Positions 26,446 through 34,685 of a stretch of 64,000 bases of DNA are shown one piece after another (the first letter of the stretch is position 1; each line of letters opens with the position of its first letter). Below the pieces are notes generated by a model that saw only the letters and a program-made list of their open reading frames with translations, was not told the DNA's origin and ran no database searches. The stretch is from RPQJ01 sp963700045 (GTDB lineage: Bacteria > Pseudomonadota > Gammaproteobacteria > Steroidobacterales > Steroidobacteraceae), in assembly GCA_963700045.1 (NCBI GenBank), contig CAVOWK010000007.1, positions 1-64,000 of the forward strand. The letters run 5' to 3'. Both the position numbers and the translations under genes were made by a program.

Positions 26446-28067
26446 GGGGCGGTGCCGCCGGACCGCGGCGGGACCACGACCGTCTGGTGCCGCAGGTTCT
26501 GCACGCGCATGCCCAGCACATACAGCGTGCCGAAATAGATACCTGCGCCGCCAGCGACCAGCACGCCCATCCAGCCGACGCGCTGCCACGCATTCATCTC
26601 GAGCCAGTGCTGCGTGTCGCCCGCGACGACCCACAGGAAGATGCCCATGAGCACGTTGCCGGCCAGGACCTGCATCAGCGTCCGGCCCCAGCCCCTGGAG
26701 TGGTGCAACACGTGCTGCTTGCGCAGCCCGCGGTAAAGCATCGTCGCGTTGAACCACGCGCCGATACCCGTATTGAGGGCGAGCAGCGCGTGCAACCCCG
26801 GCTTGTCCGGGTACAGGAACGCGAGCGGCAGCACGATCGCCAGATTGAGGCTGATGCCGAGCACGAGCGATTGCACGCCGATCTTCACGGGTGTTTTCGT
26901 GTCCTGCCGCGCGAAGAAGCCGGGTGCCAGCACCTTTACCATGCTGAATCCCATCAGGCCGATGGAGTACGCCATCAGCGCGAGCGTGGACATGGCCACG
27001 TCCTGCTCGTCGAACTTGCCGTAGTGGAAGATCACGACGGTCAATGGCCCGGCGAGGATCAGCAGTGCGACCGTTGCGGGCAACACGACGATGGTCGTGA
27101 GCTTCACCGCCCAGTCGAGCGTCGAGGCGAATCGCTCGGGCGACTGCGCGGCATGATGCGCGGCGAGGCCGGGCAGGATCACGGTGGCGAGCGCGATGCT
27201 GAACACGCCGAGCGGAAATTCGACCAGGCGGTCCGCGTAATACAGCCACGCGATGCTGCCCGTGGCGAGAAACGAAGCGATCAGCGTGTCGAGCAGCAAG
27301 GCCACTTGCGACACCGACGAGCCGAAAATCGCCGGCAGCATGAGCCGGCCGATCCGCTTCACGCCCTCGTGCTCCCAGCGCCAGCGCGGACGGCTGAGCA
27401 GGCCGAGCTTGAGCATGAACGGCAGCTGGAAACCGAGTTGCACGAGACCCGACACGAACACGCCGATGGCCAGCACGATGCCGGGTTGCGAGAAATGCGG
27501 CGCGATGAAGGCGGCGAACACGATCATGACCAGGTTCATGAGCGTGGACGTCGTCGCCGGCACGGCGAACTTGCCGTAGCTGTTCAGCACGCCGCCCGCG
27601 AGCGCCGCCAGCGAAACGAAGAGGATGTAGGGGAAGGTCCAGCGCAGCATGTCGACCGTGAGGTCGAAGCGATCGCCGTCGGCGCGGAAGCCCGGCGCGA
27701 ACAGCAGCACCAGCAGCGGCGCGGCGACGACGCCGACGATGGTGATCACGGACAGGAACCAGGCCATCGTGCCCATCGCCCCGTCGATCAGTTCGCGGAC
27801 TTCGTCGTGTTCGCGCTGGACCTTGTACTCGGAGACGACCGGCACGAACGCCTGCGAGAACGCGCCTTCGGCGAACAGCCGCCGCATGAAATTGGGAATC
27901 TTGAACGCGACCAGGAACGCGTCCATGAGCAGGCCGGCCCCGAACATCCGGGAATAGACCATGTCCCGCAGCAGGCCGGTCACGCGCGAAATGAGCGTGA
28001 AGGCGCCGACGATCGAGGTGCTGCGGAAGAAGCCGCCGCTCAAGGGTGGGGCACGGGCGAGGGACAT
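26442..28067 (-). CDS. murJ: Lipid II flippase MurJ
   Basis: This 541-residue MOP-superfamily membrane protein has about 14 helices and moves lipid II across the inner membrane. Family features are FFRSTSIVGAFTLISRVTGL near the N-terminus, MDAFLVAFKIPNFMRRLFAE, AFSQAFVPVVSEYK and LPGLAAHHAA. The length is slightly above the usual 510-530. The upstream region is the GGAAGG repeat element at 28083-28240, which separates it from rpsT, a divergent neighbour also conserved in Pseudomonas. Confidence 0.97.
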   Translation of the reverse strand: MSLARAPPLSGGFFRSTSIVGAFTLISRVTGLLRDMVYSRMFGAGLLMDAFLVAFKIPNFMRRLFAEGAFSQAFVPVVSEYKVQREHDEVRELIDGAMGTMAWFLSVITIVGVVAAPLLVLLFAPGFRADGDRFDLTVDMLRWTFPYILFVSLAALAGGVLNSYGKFAVPATTSTLMNLVMIVFAAFIAPHFSQPGIVLAIGVFVSGLVQLGFQLPFMLKLGLLSRPRWRWEHEGVKRIGRLMLPAIFGSSVSQVALLLDTLIASFLATGSIAWLYYADRLVEFPLGVFSIALATVILPGLAAHHAAQSPERFASTLDWAVKLTTIVVLPATVALLILAGPLTVVIFHYGKFDEQDVAMSTLALMAYSIGLMGFSMVKVLAPGFFARQDTKTPVKIGVQSLVLGISLNLAIVLPLAFLYPDKPGLHALLALNTGIGAWFNATMLYRGLRKQHVLHHSRGWGRTLMQVLAGNVLMGIFLWVVAGDTQHWLEMNAWQRVGWMGVLVAGGAGIYFGTLYVLGMRVQNLRHQTVVVPPRSGGTAP

Positions 28068-28082
28068 GGGCCGCGGATGATA

Positions 28083-28240
28083 CTAGGAAGGGGAGGAAGG
28101 GGAGGAAGGGCAGGAAGGGCAGGAAGGACAGGAAGGATCAGGAAGGATTAGGAAGGATCGATTCCGTGTCGCTTCCGCCCCTTCCTCAACTTCCTTACCT
28201 TCCTCCCTTCCTGCCCTTCCTGCCCTTCCTCCCCTATTCT
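28083..28240. repeat. GGAAGG polypurine/polypyrimidine inverted repeat, second copy
   Basis: From about 28085 to 28161 the plus strand is a run of GGAAGG units (AGGAAGGGG, AGGAAGGGC, AGGAAGGAC, AGGAAGGATTAGG). A short centre near 28162-28180 follows, then CCTTCC runs to about 28237. It has the same design as the element at 10634-10768, with the purine arm first on the plus strand. Here it lies between the divergent murJ and rpsT genes, not at a convergent end. It precedes the rpsT promoter by only a few bases. Confidence 0.85.
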
Positions 28241-28244
28241 CTCC

Positions 28245-28273
28245 TTGACCTTCAGGCCCTCGATCGCCAAAAT
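28245..28273 (+). promoter_or_regulatory. rpsT promoter
   Basis: TTGACC at 28245-28250, a 17-bp spacer and CAAAAT at 28268-28273 form a sigma-70-like promoter about 78 bp upstream of rpsT. It abuts the pyrimidine arm of the repeat element. The transcript would carry a GC-rich leader before the GTG start. Confidence 0.55.
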
Positions 28274-28350
28274 ACGCGGCTCTTTTAATCCGATTACCCG
28301 ATGGTTGGTCGTCCCCCGGGTGGGCACGCCGGCCGCAGGAGCTGAAGTCA

Positions 28351-28626
28351 GTGGCGAACATCAAGTCCGCAGAAAAGCGCGCCAAGCAGGATGTGAAGCG
28401 TCGTGCCCACAACATGGCCGCCCGCTCGCGTCTGCGCACGTCGATCAAGAAGGTCCTGGCTGCGATCGGCGCCGGCGACAAGGCCGAGGCCACCGTCGCG
28501 TTCAAGCAGGCCCAGCCCGTGATCGACACGATGGTGACCAAGGGCATCATCCACGCCAACAAGGCTGCCCGTCACAAGAGCGAACTGAACGCCAAGATCA
28601 AGGCCCTGGGCGCCGCCGCCAAGTAA
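28351..28626 (+). CDS. rpsT: 30S ribosomal protein S20
   Basis: This 91-residue 16S rRNA-binding protein of the small subunit has the typical N-terminus ANIKSAEKRAKQDVKRRAHN. It continues RSRLRTSIKKVL and ends with an alanine-lysine-rich tail. It starts with GTG, preceded by AGGAGC. A non-ATG start is common for S20 and is linked to autoregulation in enterobacteria. It is a single-gene unit with its own promoter and a strong terminator. Confidence 0.98.
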   Translation: MANIKSAEKRAKQDVKRRAHNMAARSRLRTSIKKVLAAIGAGDKAEATVAFKQAQPVIDTMVTKGIIHANKAARHKSELNAKIKALGAAAK

Positions 28627-28671
28627 GGCTGCAGCCCGTCGCGGCCCCAGCGCCGCGGCCTGATCGATACG

Positions 28672-28703
28672 AAAAAGCCGGCTCACAGTCGGCTTTTTCT
28701 TTT
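28672..28703 (+). terminator. rpsT terminator
   Basis: AAAAAGCCG (28672-28680), a 9-base loop, CGGCTTTTT (28690-28698) and then CTTTT form a classical intrinsic terminator 46 bp after the rpsT stop. The A-run before the stem would let it work in both directions. Confidence 0.9.
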
Positions 28704-28704
28704 T

Positions 28705-28752
28705 GAGCGGTGATTCGACCTATCGTTCGAGCGGTGATTCGACCTGTCGTTT
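28705..28752. repeat. Two 24-bp direct repeats
   Basis: GAGCGGTGATTCGACCTATC and four further bases (28705-28728) are followed at once by a near-identical 24-bp unit (28729-28752), with two differences. It lies between the rpsT terminator and the obgE 3' end. No function is evident. Confidence 0.8.
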
Positions 28753-28809
28753 GCGTGGTCGCACGACAGAGCACGGCGCCCACCTTGCTGCCGGATCGTT
28801 ACTCGAGCC

Positions 28810-29853
28810 CTAATTGGCGTCGGGGAGTTCGATGCCAGCGAGCCGGATTTCTTCGAGCCGCCGCATGATGTCGAAGCACAACTGTTGGGTGCCCTGCCGG
28901 GTGACGCCGGAGATGCGATAGACCGGACCCTTCCAGCGCAAGCGACGCACGATCTCCTTGCAGCGCTTCTCGGCTTCGGCCGGCGGCAGCAGGTCCATCT
29001 TGTTGAGCACCAGCCAGCGCTCACGCGTGGCGAGTTCCGGACTGAACTTCTTGAGCTCGGCCGCGATGGCGCGTGCGTCGACGACGGGGTCCGCAGCCGG
29101 ATCCGGCGGCGCGATGTCCACGAGATGCAGCAGCAGGCGCGTGCGCTGCAGGTGTTTCAGGAAACGGATGCCGAGCCCCGCCCCCTCGGCCGCACCTTCG
29201 ATCACGCCAGGAATATCGGCCATGACGAAGCTCTGGTGCTCGCCGACGTAGACGACGCCCAGGTTCGGGTGCAGGGTGGTGAACGGATAGTCCGCGATCT
29301 TCGGCTTGGCCGATGACACCACGCTGATCAGCGTGGACTTGCCCGCGTTCGGCAGGCCGAGCAGACCAACGTCAGCCAGCAACTTGAGTTCGATCCGCAA
29401 CTCGCGCTTCTCGCCCGGATTGCCCGGCGTCGCCTTGCGTGGCGTGCGGTTCGTGCTGCTCTTGAAACGCTGGTTGCCCATGCCGCCGGCGCCGCCTTTC
29501 GCGACGAGGATGCGGTCGCCATCGGCAGCGAGGTCGCCGAGCGTTTCCTCGGTATCGATGTCGTAGACCACCGTGCCGACGGGCACGAAGACTTCCGCAT
29601 CGGCGCCACCGCGGCCACTGCAGTCCGCGCTGCCGCCCGGCTCGCCGTTCACGGCCTTGAAAGTGCGCATGTGGCGGAAGTCGGCGAGCGTGTTCAGCCC
29701 GGCTTTCGCGACCAGGTAGACGTGGCCGCCATCGCCACCGTCACCGCCATCCGGCCCGCCGAAGGGCATGAATTTCTCGCGGCGAAAGCTGACCATGCCG
29801 CGGCCGCCGTTGCCGGCCTGCACCTTGATCGTGGCTTCGTCGACGAATTTCAT
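28810..29853 (-). CDS. obgE: Obg/CgtA GTPase
   Basis: This 347-residue ribosome-assembly GTPase has a glycine-rich Obg fold at 1-158 (MKFVDEATIKVQAGNGGRGM, then FGGPDGGDGGDGGHVYLVA). The G domain follows with the P-loop GLPNAGKSTL, DIPGVIEGAAEGAGLG, NKMDLLP and SGVTRQG. It acts in 50S maturation and stress responses. The ATG at 29853 gives the standard N-terminus, whereas the longer frame to 29913 runs through the terminator of rpmA. No Shine-Dalgarno sequence is visible: the leader is CCCC-rich, opposite the G-tract motif at 29858-29882. Confidence 0.97.
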   Translation of the reverse strand: MKFVDEATIKVQAGNGGRGMVSFRREKFMPFGGPDGGDGGDGGHVYLVAKAGLNTLADFRHMRTFKAVNGEPGGSADCSGRGGADAEVFVPVGTVVYDIDTEETLGDLAADGDRILVAKGGAGGMGNQRFKSSTNRTPRKATPGNPGEKRELRIELKLLADVGLLGLPNAGKSTLISVVSSAKPKIADYPFTTLHPNLGVVYVGEHQSFVMADIPGVIEGAAEGAGLGIRFLKHLQRTRLLLHLVDIAPPDPAADPVVDARAIAAELKKFSPELATRERWLVLNKMDLLPPAEAEKRCKEIVRRLRWKGPVYRISGVTRQGTQQLCFDIMRRLEEIRLAGIELPDAN

Positions 29854-29857
29854 TTGA

Positions 29858-29882
29858 GGGGTTGGGGGATAGGGGTTAGGGG
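29858..29882 (+). other. G-quadruplex-forming motif next to the obgE start
   Basis: The plus strand holds four G-tracts with 2-3 base loops: GGGG (29858-29861), GGGGG (29864-29868), GGGG (29872-29875) and GGGG (29879-29882). It ends 4 bp before the obgE start codon and is on the template strand for obgE. Short loops and four tracts of four or more make an intramolecular quadruplex very plausible in single-stranded DNA. Confidence 0.75.
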
Positions 29883-29899
29883 ATAGTCGGAAACAAGAA

Positions 29900-29920
29900 G
29901 GCCCCGGGAACACCGGGGCC
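29900..29920 (-). terminator. rpmA terminator
   Basis: GGCCCCGG (29900-29907), loop GAACA, CCGGGGCC (29913-29920). In the minus-strand transcript the stem is followed by TTCTTGTTT, so it ends rplU-rpmA messages about 90 bp after the rpmA stop and separates them from obgE. Confidence 0.8.
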
Positions 29921-30006
29921 TCTCGTTAGCTCTCGATCAACACGACTGAAACCCTCGCCCGCGCGTTGCGCGTCTTCTCCCATGTGGTCATGGGAGAAGC
30001 GGGAGA

Positions 30007-30270
30007 TCAGCCCTTGCTGGGCTCGATGCTGACGTGCACGCGCTGGTCCACGCCCTTGCGCTTGAACTGCACGGTGCCGTCGGTCAGCGCGAACAGCGTG
30101 TGGTCGGTACCGACGCCCACGTTGTCGCCCGCACGGTAGGCCGTGCCGCGCTGACGCACGAGGATGTTGCCGGCAACGACGTTTTCGCCGCCGAACTTCT
30201 TCAGGCCGAGGCGCTTGCTCTCGGATTCGCGGCCGTTCTTGGTTGAACCGCCAGCCTTTTTATGTGCCAT
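30007..30270 (-). CDS. rpmA: 50S ribosomal protein L27
   Basis: This 87-residue protein near the peptidyl-transferase centre begins AHKKAGGSTKNGRESESKRL, the direct-start type without a cleaved leader. It has the conserved GNILVRQRGTAYRAGDNVGV and ends with FKRKGVDQRVHVSIEP. It follows rplU by 36 bp in one transcript. Confidence 0.98.
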   Translation of the reverse strand: MAHKKAGGSTKNGRESESKRLGLKKFGGENVVAGNILVRQRGTAYRAGDNVGVGTDHTLFALTDGTVQFKRKGVDQRVHVSIEPSKG

Positions 30271-30306
30271 TGCAGAGGACTCCGAAGGGTGTGTTCAGCG
30301 CCAGGC

Positions 30307-30618
30307 TCAGGCCTGGATGCCGGTGATCTTGACGTCGGTGTAGAACTGGCGGTGCGTGCCCTGGCGCAGGTAGTGCTTGCGCCGGCGGAACTTCACGATC
30401 GCCTTCTTCTCACCCTTGCCGTGCTTGTGCACGACGCCCGAAACCTTGCTGCCGGCGACCAGCGGGGCGCCGACCTTGACGTCGATGCCGCTGCCGACCA
30501 GGAGCACCTTGTCGAATTCGACGGCGGCGCCGAGCTCGGCGGCCAGTTTCTCGATGCGCACCACGTCGCCTTCGGCGACACGATACTGCTTGCCGCCCGT
30601 CGCAATGACCGCGTACAT
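30307..30618 (-). CDS. rplU: 50S ribosomal protein L21
   Basis: This 103-residue 23S rRNA-binding protein has the N-terminus MYAVIATGGKQYRVAEGDVV. A basic stretch KKAIVKFRRRKHYLRQGTHR and the C-terminal YTDVKITGIQA follow. Start is the ATG at 30618, with GGAG about 8 bases upstream. The leader contains a stable hairpin (CTGCCGGG/CCCCGGCAG, 30648-30666) that could serve ribosomal feedback, but no known motif was recognised. Confidence 0.98.
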   Translation of the reverse strand: MYAVIATGGKQYRVAEGDVVRIEKLAAELGAAVEFDKVLLVGSGIDVKVGAPLVAGSKVSGVVHKHGKGEKKAIVKFRRRKHYLRQGTHRQFYTDVKITGIQA

Positions 30619-30676
30619 GAGCCTTACTCCAAACCTGTAACGATGGCTGCCGGGAGCCCCGGCAGAAAGACCGGCA

Positions 30677-30705
30677 ATTTTAGGGGATCGACCCGCCTGA
30701 ATCAA
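30677..30705 (-). promoter_or_regulatory. rplU-rpmA promoter
   Basis: On the minus strand TTGATT (30705-30700), a 17-bp spacer and TAAAAT (30682-30677) make a good sigma-70 promoter about 59 bp before rplU. The leader hairpin at 30648-30666 lies just downstream. Confidence 0.7.
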
Positions 30706-30798
30706 GCGCTCAGGGGTTCCCGCCATTCCCTTGGCGCGGGGCGATGGGTACCATGCCGTGCTCCCATAAGAACACCTTCCGGACGGCTTGTCGCGAGA

Positions 30799-31767
30799 AT
30801 GCAACTCGAAGAGATCCGGGCGCTGGTCACGGAAGACCTGCAACGCGTCGACCAGACCATCGTGCAGCGGCTGGCCAGCGACATCGTGCTGGTCAACCAG
30901 GTTTCCCAGTACATCATCGGCGCGGGCGGCAAGCGGCTGCGCCCGCTGAGCGTGGTGCTGGCGGCCCGTGCCTGCGGCCACCAGGGCCAGAAACACGTCC
31001 CGGCCGCCGCCATCATCGAGTTCATCCACACTGCCACCCTGCTCCACGACGACGTCGTGGACGGCTCCGACATGCGCCGCGGCCGCAACACGGCCAACCA
31101 CGTCTTCGGCAACGAGGCGAGCGTGCTGGTCGGCGATTACCTGTATTCCCGCTCGTTCCAGATGATGGTCGAGCTGGGTGACCTGCGCATCCAGGAAGTG
31201 ATGGCGAACGCGACCAACACCATCGCCGAGGGCGAGGTGCTGCAGCTCATGAATGCACACGACCCGGAGACCACCGAACAACGGTACCTCGAGGTCATCT
31301 ACCGCAAGACAGCGAAACTGTTCGAAGCCGGGGCCCAGATGGCCGCGATCCTGTCCGGCTCGCCGCGCGAGATCGAGCAGTCGATGGTCGACTACGGGCG
31401 CCATCTCGGTACGGCCTTCCAGCTGGTCGACGACGTGCTCGACTACAAGGCCACGGCTGAAGAACTGGGCAAGAACCTGGGGGACGACCTGGCCGAGGGC
31501 AAGCCGACACTGCCCGTCATCTATGCGCTGGCCCATGCTCCCGCGGCCGAGGCCGCCAGATTGCGCGAGGCCATCGAAACGGGCGGCATCGACGACCTCG
31601 ACCAGATTACGCGCCTGATCGAGACCTCGGGCGGGCTCGAATACACCGCTCGCATGGCCCGGCACGAGAAGGACATGGCCGTCGAGGCGCTGGGCAGGCT
31701 GCCGGCCTCGAAATACCGCGATGCCCTGGTGACCCTGGCGGATTTTGCGGTCGCACGAACGTACTGA
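30799..31767 (+). CDS. ispB: Octaprenyl diphosphate synthase-like polyprenyl synthetase
   Basis: This 322-residue trans-prenyltransferase has both aspartate-rich motifs (LLHDDVVDGSDMRRG and FQLVDDVLDYKATAEELGKN) and GGKRLRPLSVVLAA. It extends IPP/FPP to the side chain of ubiquinone. Chain length cannot be read from sequence alone. It is divergent from rplU, as in Pseudomonas and Escherichia coli. The ATG at 30799 is preceded by a weak site. The frame upstream is a shadow over rplU. Confidence 0.93.
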   Translation: MQLEEIRALVTEDLQRVDQTIVQRLASDIVLVNQVSQYIIGAGGKRLRPLSVVLAARACGHQGQKHVPAAAIIEFIHTATLLHDDVVDGSDMRRGRNTANHVFGNEASVLVGDYLYSRSFQMMVELGDLRIQEVMANATNTIAEGEVLQLMNAHDPETTEQRYLEVIYRKTAKLFEAGAQMAAILSGSPREIEQSMVDYGRHLGTAFQLVDDVLDYKATAEELGKNLGDDLAEGKPTLPVIYALAHAPAAEAARLREAIETGGIDDLDQITRLIETSGGLEYTARMARHEKDMAVEALGRLPASKYRDALVTLADFAVARTY

Positions 31768-31801
31768 GGCGAGTGGAGCCGGCCCGAGAGACCGTATTCA
31801 A

Positions 31802-31830
31802 TTGAATCAGGGCCGCGCCTTCAGTAGACT
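31802..31830 (+). promoter_or_regulatory. Likely tRNA-Pro promoter
   Basis: TTGAAT (31802-31807), a 17-bp spacer and TAGACT (31825-31830) are followed by the GC-rich discriminator GCGCGGC. A hairpin GGCGGGG/CCCCGCC (31842-31859) lies in the leader. The tRNA begins about 92 bp after the -10 box. Confidence 0.55.
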
Positions 31831-31922
31831 GCGCGGCTCTCGGCGGGGTCTGCCCCGCCGCCCTCGCCTCCTGTCGGCTACCCGAGCCGGACATCGTCTG
31901 AAGGCCTGCGGCGCACTGGATT

Positions 31923-31999
31923 CGGGATGTAGCTCAGCCTGGTAGAGCACTACGTTCGGGACGTAGGAGTCGAAGGTTCAAATCCTTTCATCCCGACCA
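31923..31999 (+). tRNA. tRNA-Pro (CGG anticodon)
   Basis: A 77-nt cloverleaf with encoded CCA. The acceptor CGGGATG pairs with CATCCCG, and the D arm is AGCTCAGCCTGGTAGAGC. The anticodon arm CTACGTTCGGGACGTAG has CGG in the loop, and the T arm is GAAGGTTCAAATCCTTTC. It reads CCG codons. Confidence 0.97.
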
Positions 32000-32054
32000 T
32001 TACCGCGATATTTCTTTCAGTGAATCAACGGGTTACGAAGTCCCGCCTGGACGA

Positions 32055-32459
32055 TCAGGCGATACTGTAGTGCCCCGCCGTGAAACCGGACTCCTCAATC
32101 CATTTCCTCGCTTCATCTACCGTCGGAAATATCTTCGCGACGTAGGGTGACACGCCAAGCGCATGGAATCGCTCCAGAGCATCCATCACGTTCGGCCGCG
32201 TGACGACTGCGGCAATCAACACCTGATGGTTCGTGAACGCCGCAGCAATCAGCACACCACTGTTGATCAACAGTTCTCTTTCGGTCGGGCTGAAGTCGGT
32301 TGCGTCAGAGAAGTCGAGGATGTTGTAGCGATGTCGATCGAAGCGCTCGTCCTTGCAGACTTCCTCGATGTGCCTGCGCATATCCTCGCCCGTGACATTG
32401 CCGTAGTAGCGGGAGTACACACCGTGCAGCTCCCATCTGATTTCGTATGGCACTGACAT
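32055..32459 (-). CDS. Hypothetical protein, possibly SpoIIAA/STAS-like
   Basis: This 134-residue soluble protein has no signal or membrane segment. It reads YEIRWELHGVYSRYYGNVTG and RYNILDFSDATDFSPTEREL, then LIAAVVTRPNVMDALERF and KIFPTVDEARKWIEE. The alternation of short strands and helices, the central LDFSDA segment and the final DEARKWIEE helix recall SpoIIAA-like (STAS fold) proteins that bind lipids or regulators, but no catalytic residue can be named. It stands alone after tRNA-Pro, with lower GC than its neighbours. The assignment is by overall look only. Confidence 0.6.
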   Translation of the reverse strand: MSVPYEIRWELHGVYSRYYGNVTGEDMRRHIEEVCKDERFDRHRYNILDFSDATDFSPTERELLINSGVLIAAAFTNHQVLIAAVVTRPNVMDALERFHALGVSPYVAKIFPTVDEARKWIEESGFTAGHYSIA

Positions 32460-32604
32460 TCACCTGTGGCGGGCGCCGGTCCTGGCTGCCCCCGCAGGTC
32501 AGGGCGTGCAGCTGCGATACGAACGGTGCGCAGAACCCTGGCCCAGTGGAATAGGGGTTCTACGAAGAGGTGACGGAGGCTACCGGGTTGCGCGACCATC
32601 GCTC

Positions 32605-33150
32605 ATGGACAAAGTGATCGACACCGGCCGCCTGATCCTCCGGCGATTCACGCTGGACGACCTGCAGGCGTTCTACCAGCTCTGCTCCAGGCCGGAGATC
32701 ATCCGCTATGCCCAGAGCACGCCACTGGCATCGCTCGAGGAAGCGCGAGCGATGATGGACGCGGCACCGTTTCACGACTACGCGACCTACGGCTACGGTC
32801 GCTTCGCCTGCGTGTGGAAGGAATCCGGCGCGGTCGTCGGTTTCAGCGGCGTGAAATACGTCCCCGAAATCGGCGACACCGAACTCGGCTATCGCTTCCT
32901 GCCCGAGTTCTGGGGCATGGGGCTCGCCACGGAGGCCGGTCGGGCCTCGATCGAGTTCGCGCGCTCAGATCTCGGCCTGACGCGACTGGTGGCGATGGTC
33001 CACCCCGACAACGTCGCGTCCGCCCGCGTGCTGACGAAGCTCGGCTTTGCCGTCGAAAAGCAGCTGCGCTATTCGGGCCTGCAGGGCATCGATGTCAACC
33101 TGTTCGCCAGGGACCTGCGTCACCAGGCGTCCGACGTCAGGAACACCTGA
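32605..33150 (+). CDS. GNAT acetyltransferase, RimJ/RimL-like
   Basis: This 181-residue acetyl-CoA-dependent transferase begins IDTGRLILRRFTLDDLQAFY, as in the RimJ/RimL group. It contains ELGYRFLPEFWGMGLATEAG, the acetyl-CoA pyrophosphate loop (here WGMGLAT). It also has VAMVHPDNVASARVLTKLGF, the asparagine-rich motif of this group. The substrate could be a protein N-terminus, an aminoglycoside-like amine or a small metabolite. The ATG at 32605 was preferred over an in-frame extension to 32506, which is not family-like. Confidence 0.85.
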   Translation: MDKVIDTGRLILRRFTLDDLQAFYQLCSRPEIIRYAQSTPLASLEEARAMMDAAPFHDYATYGYGRFACVWKESGAVVGFSGVKYVPEIGDTELGYRFLPEFWGMGLATEAGRASIEFARSDLGLTRLVAMVHPDNVASARVLTKLGFAVEKQLRYSGLQGIDVNLFARDLRHQASDVRNT

Positions 33151-33159
33151 GCACGTTCG

Positions 33160-33182
33160 GCCGGGCCCTCATTGGGCCCGGC
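33160..33182. terminator. Bidirectional hairpin between convergent genes
   Basis: GCCGGGCCC (33160-33168), loop TCATT, GGGCCCGGC (33174-33182) is a perfect 9-bp GC stem between the GNAT and M20 peptidase stops. There is no T-run after it on either strand. Confidence 0.55.
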
Positions 33183-33219
33183 GAGATCGCCCGACGTTTT
33201 CCCGGTCCCGCACGCCGCA

Positions 33220-34614
33220 TCAGTGCGCGCGCTTTGCGCCGCCGAGCTCCACTGCAAGCCCAAAGATGTGGTCGAGCCCTTCATAGAAAGAACGGACCGG
33301 CAGGCGTTCGTTGAGGCCGTGCGCGTACATCTCCGAGGGCTTCGAGAACAGGCCCGAACTTGCGAACGTCGGGATGCCGGCGGTGCGATAGACCTTGCCG
33401 TCGGTGCCGCCGGATTCGAGATAGGGAACGACCGGCACGCCCGGATACTTGTCGTGCACCGCGTGCATGATGGCCTTCATCACGTCGGGTCGCATCTCGG
33501 ACACCGGACTCGCTTCCGGAGTGTCCATGGTGGTGACCGCAACGCCCGCATCGCCGATCGCCGTCACGAGGGCGTCACGAACTGTCTCGACGGGAACGCC
33601 GGGGAAGATCCGGCAGTTGACGATGGCCTTCGCCTTCTGCGGCAAGGCGTTTTCGGCATGGCCCGCATCGAGCATCGTCGCCACGCAGGTCGTGCGTGTC
33701 GTGCCCACGAACTCCGGCGCCCTGGACAGCGTTTCCGCCGCGGCTGCGTCGGCGGGATCGGCCGCGAACCGCCGCAACGCCTCACCTACCTCACCCGGCT
33801 GGGCCTGCCCCACGGCGCCGAGATACGCACGAGTCAGGTCGTTGGCCATCACCGGGAAGTGATATGCCTCGACCTTGAGCATCGCACGCGCCAGCTGGTA
33901 GATCGCATTGTCTGCGCGCGGACGCGAACTGTGGCCGCCGGCATTGGTGACCATCAGCTCGAAGGAGGCATACGTCTTCTCGGCGCCTTGCACCAGGTAG
34001 ATCAGCGGCTTGCCGGTCGCGTCGTCCAGGAGGCCACCACCGGCGTCCGTATTGATGGCGAACTCGGCGTTGGCAACCCAGGGGTGGGCCGCGATGAGTT
34101 TCGTCGTCAACATGCCCGTTTCTTCATCGCCGACAAACGCAAAGACGAGATCGCGCGCCGGGCGCAACTGCTCCGCGTGCAGGCGCAGGATCGTGGACAT
34201 CAAGGCGGCGACTCCCGCCTTGTTGTCCGTGGTGCCGCGACCGTAGAAGACGCCGTTCTCTTCCAGCAACGTGAACGGACTGCGCTCCCAGTCTTCGGGA
34301 CGGGCGTCGACGACGTCCATGTGTGCGGAAAACAGGATCGGCCGGCCGTGCCCTTGCCCGGGCACGCGCACGATCATCGCCTTCGTCTCACCGGAATCGA
34401 GTGTCGTGATGTCGGATGCCGGGACGCCCGCCTTGGTCAGCACGTCAGTCAGGTAGGCAACCATCGCCGGAACCTGCTTCTGGCCCTCGGCCGTGCGGAA
34501 CCCGACGATGCGCGCGTAGATCTCGCGGGCCTGGGCCTCGTGCGCTGGCATGTCCGCTACGGCGGCTATCGAAGTCAGCGCCAGGGCCACCAGCGTCAGG
34601 ATCAGTCGCGTCAT
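33220..34614 (-). CDS. Secreted M20 family metallopeptidase
   Basis: This 464-residue zinc exopeptidase or amidohydrolase has a clear signal peptide (MTRLILTLVALALTSIAAVA, cleaved near ADM). Metal and catalytic residues are in LFSAHMDVVDA, YGRGTTDNKAGVAALM, FAFVGDEETGM and NTDAGGGL. The lid domain has NAGGHSSRPRADNAIY. The final metal histidine is probably in SEMYAHGLNERLP. It hydrolyses peptides or acylated amino acids, probably in the periplasm. It stands alone. A (CTTGCCG)n tract lies in its upstream region. Confidence 0.9.
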   Translation of the reverse strand: MTRLILTLVALALTSIAAVADMPAHEAQAREIYARIVGFRTAEGQKQVPAMVAYLTDVLTKAGVPASDITTLDSGETKAMIVRVPGQGHGRPILFSAHMDVVDARPEDWERSPFTLLEENGVFYGRGTTDNKAGVAALMSTILRLHAEQLRPARDLVFAFVGDEETGMLTTKLIAAHPWVANAEFAINTDAGGGLLDDATGKPLIYLVQGAEKTYASFELMVTNAGGHSSRPRADNAIYQLARAMLKVEAYHFPVMANDLTRAYLGAVGQAQPGEVGEALRRFAADPADAAAAETLSRAPEFVGTTRTTCVATMLDAGHAENALPQKAKAIVNCRIFPGVPVETVRDALVTAIGDAGVAVTTMDTPEASPVSEMRPDVMKAIMHAVHDKYPGVPVVPYLESGGTDGKVYRTAGIPTFASSGLFSKPSEMYAHGLNERLPVRSFYEGLDHIFGLAVELGGAKRAH

Positions 34615-34685
34615 TGTTCTCTCCCCGGTTCAGGCTGAGCGCGAGCATACCTGACCGGGCGCGGTGCGCATCCGTCCCGTTGTCC

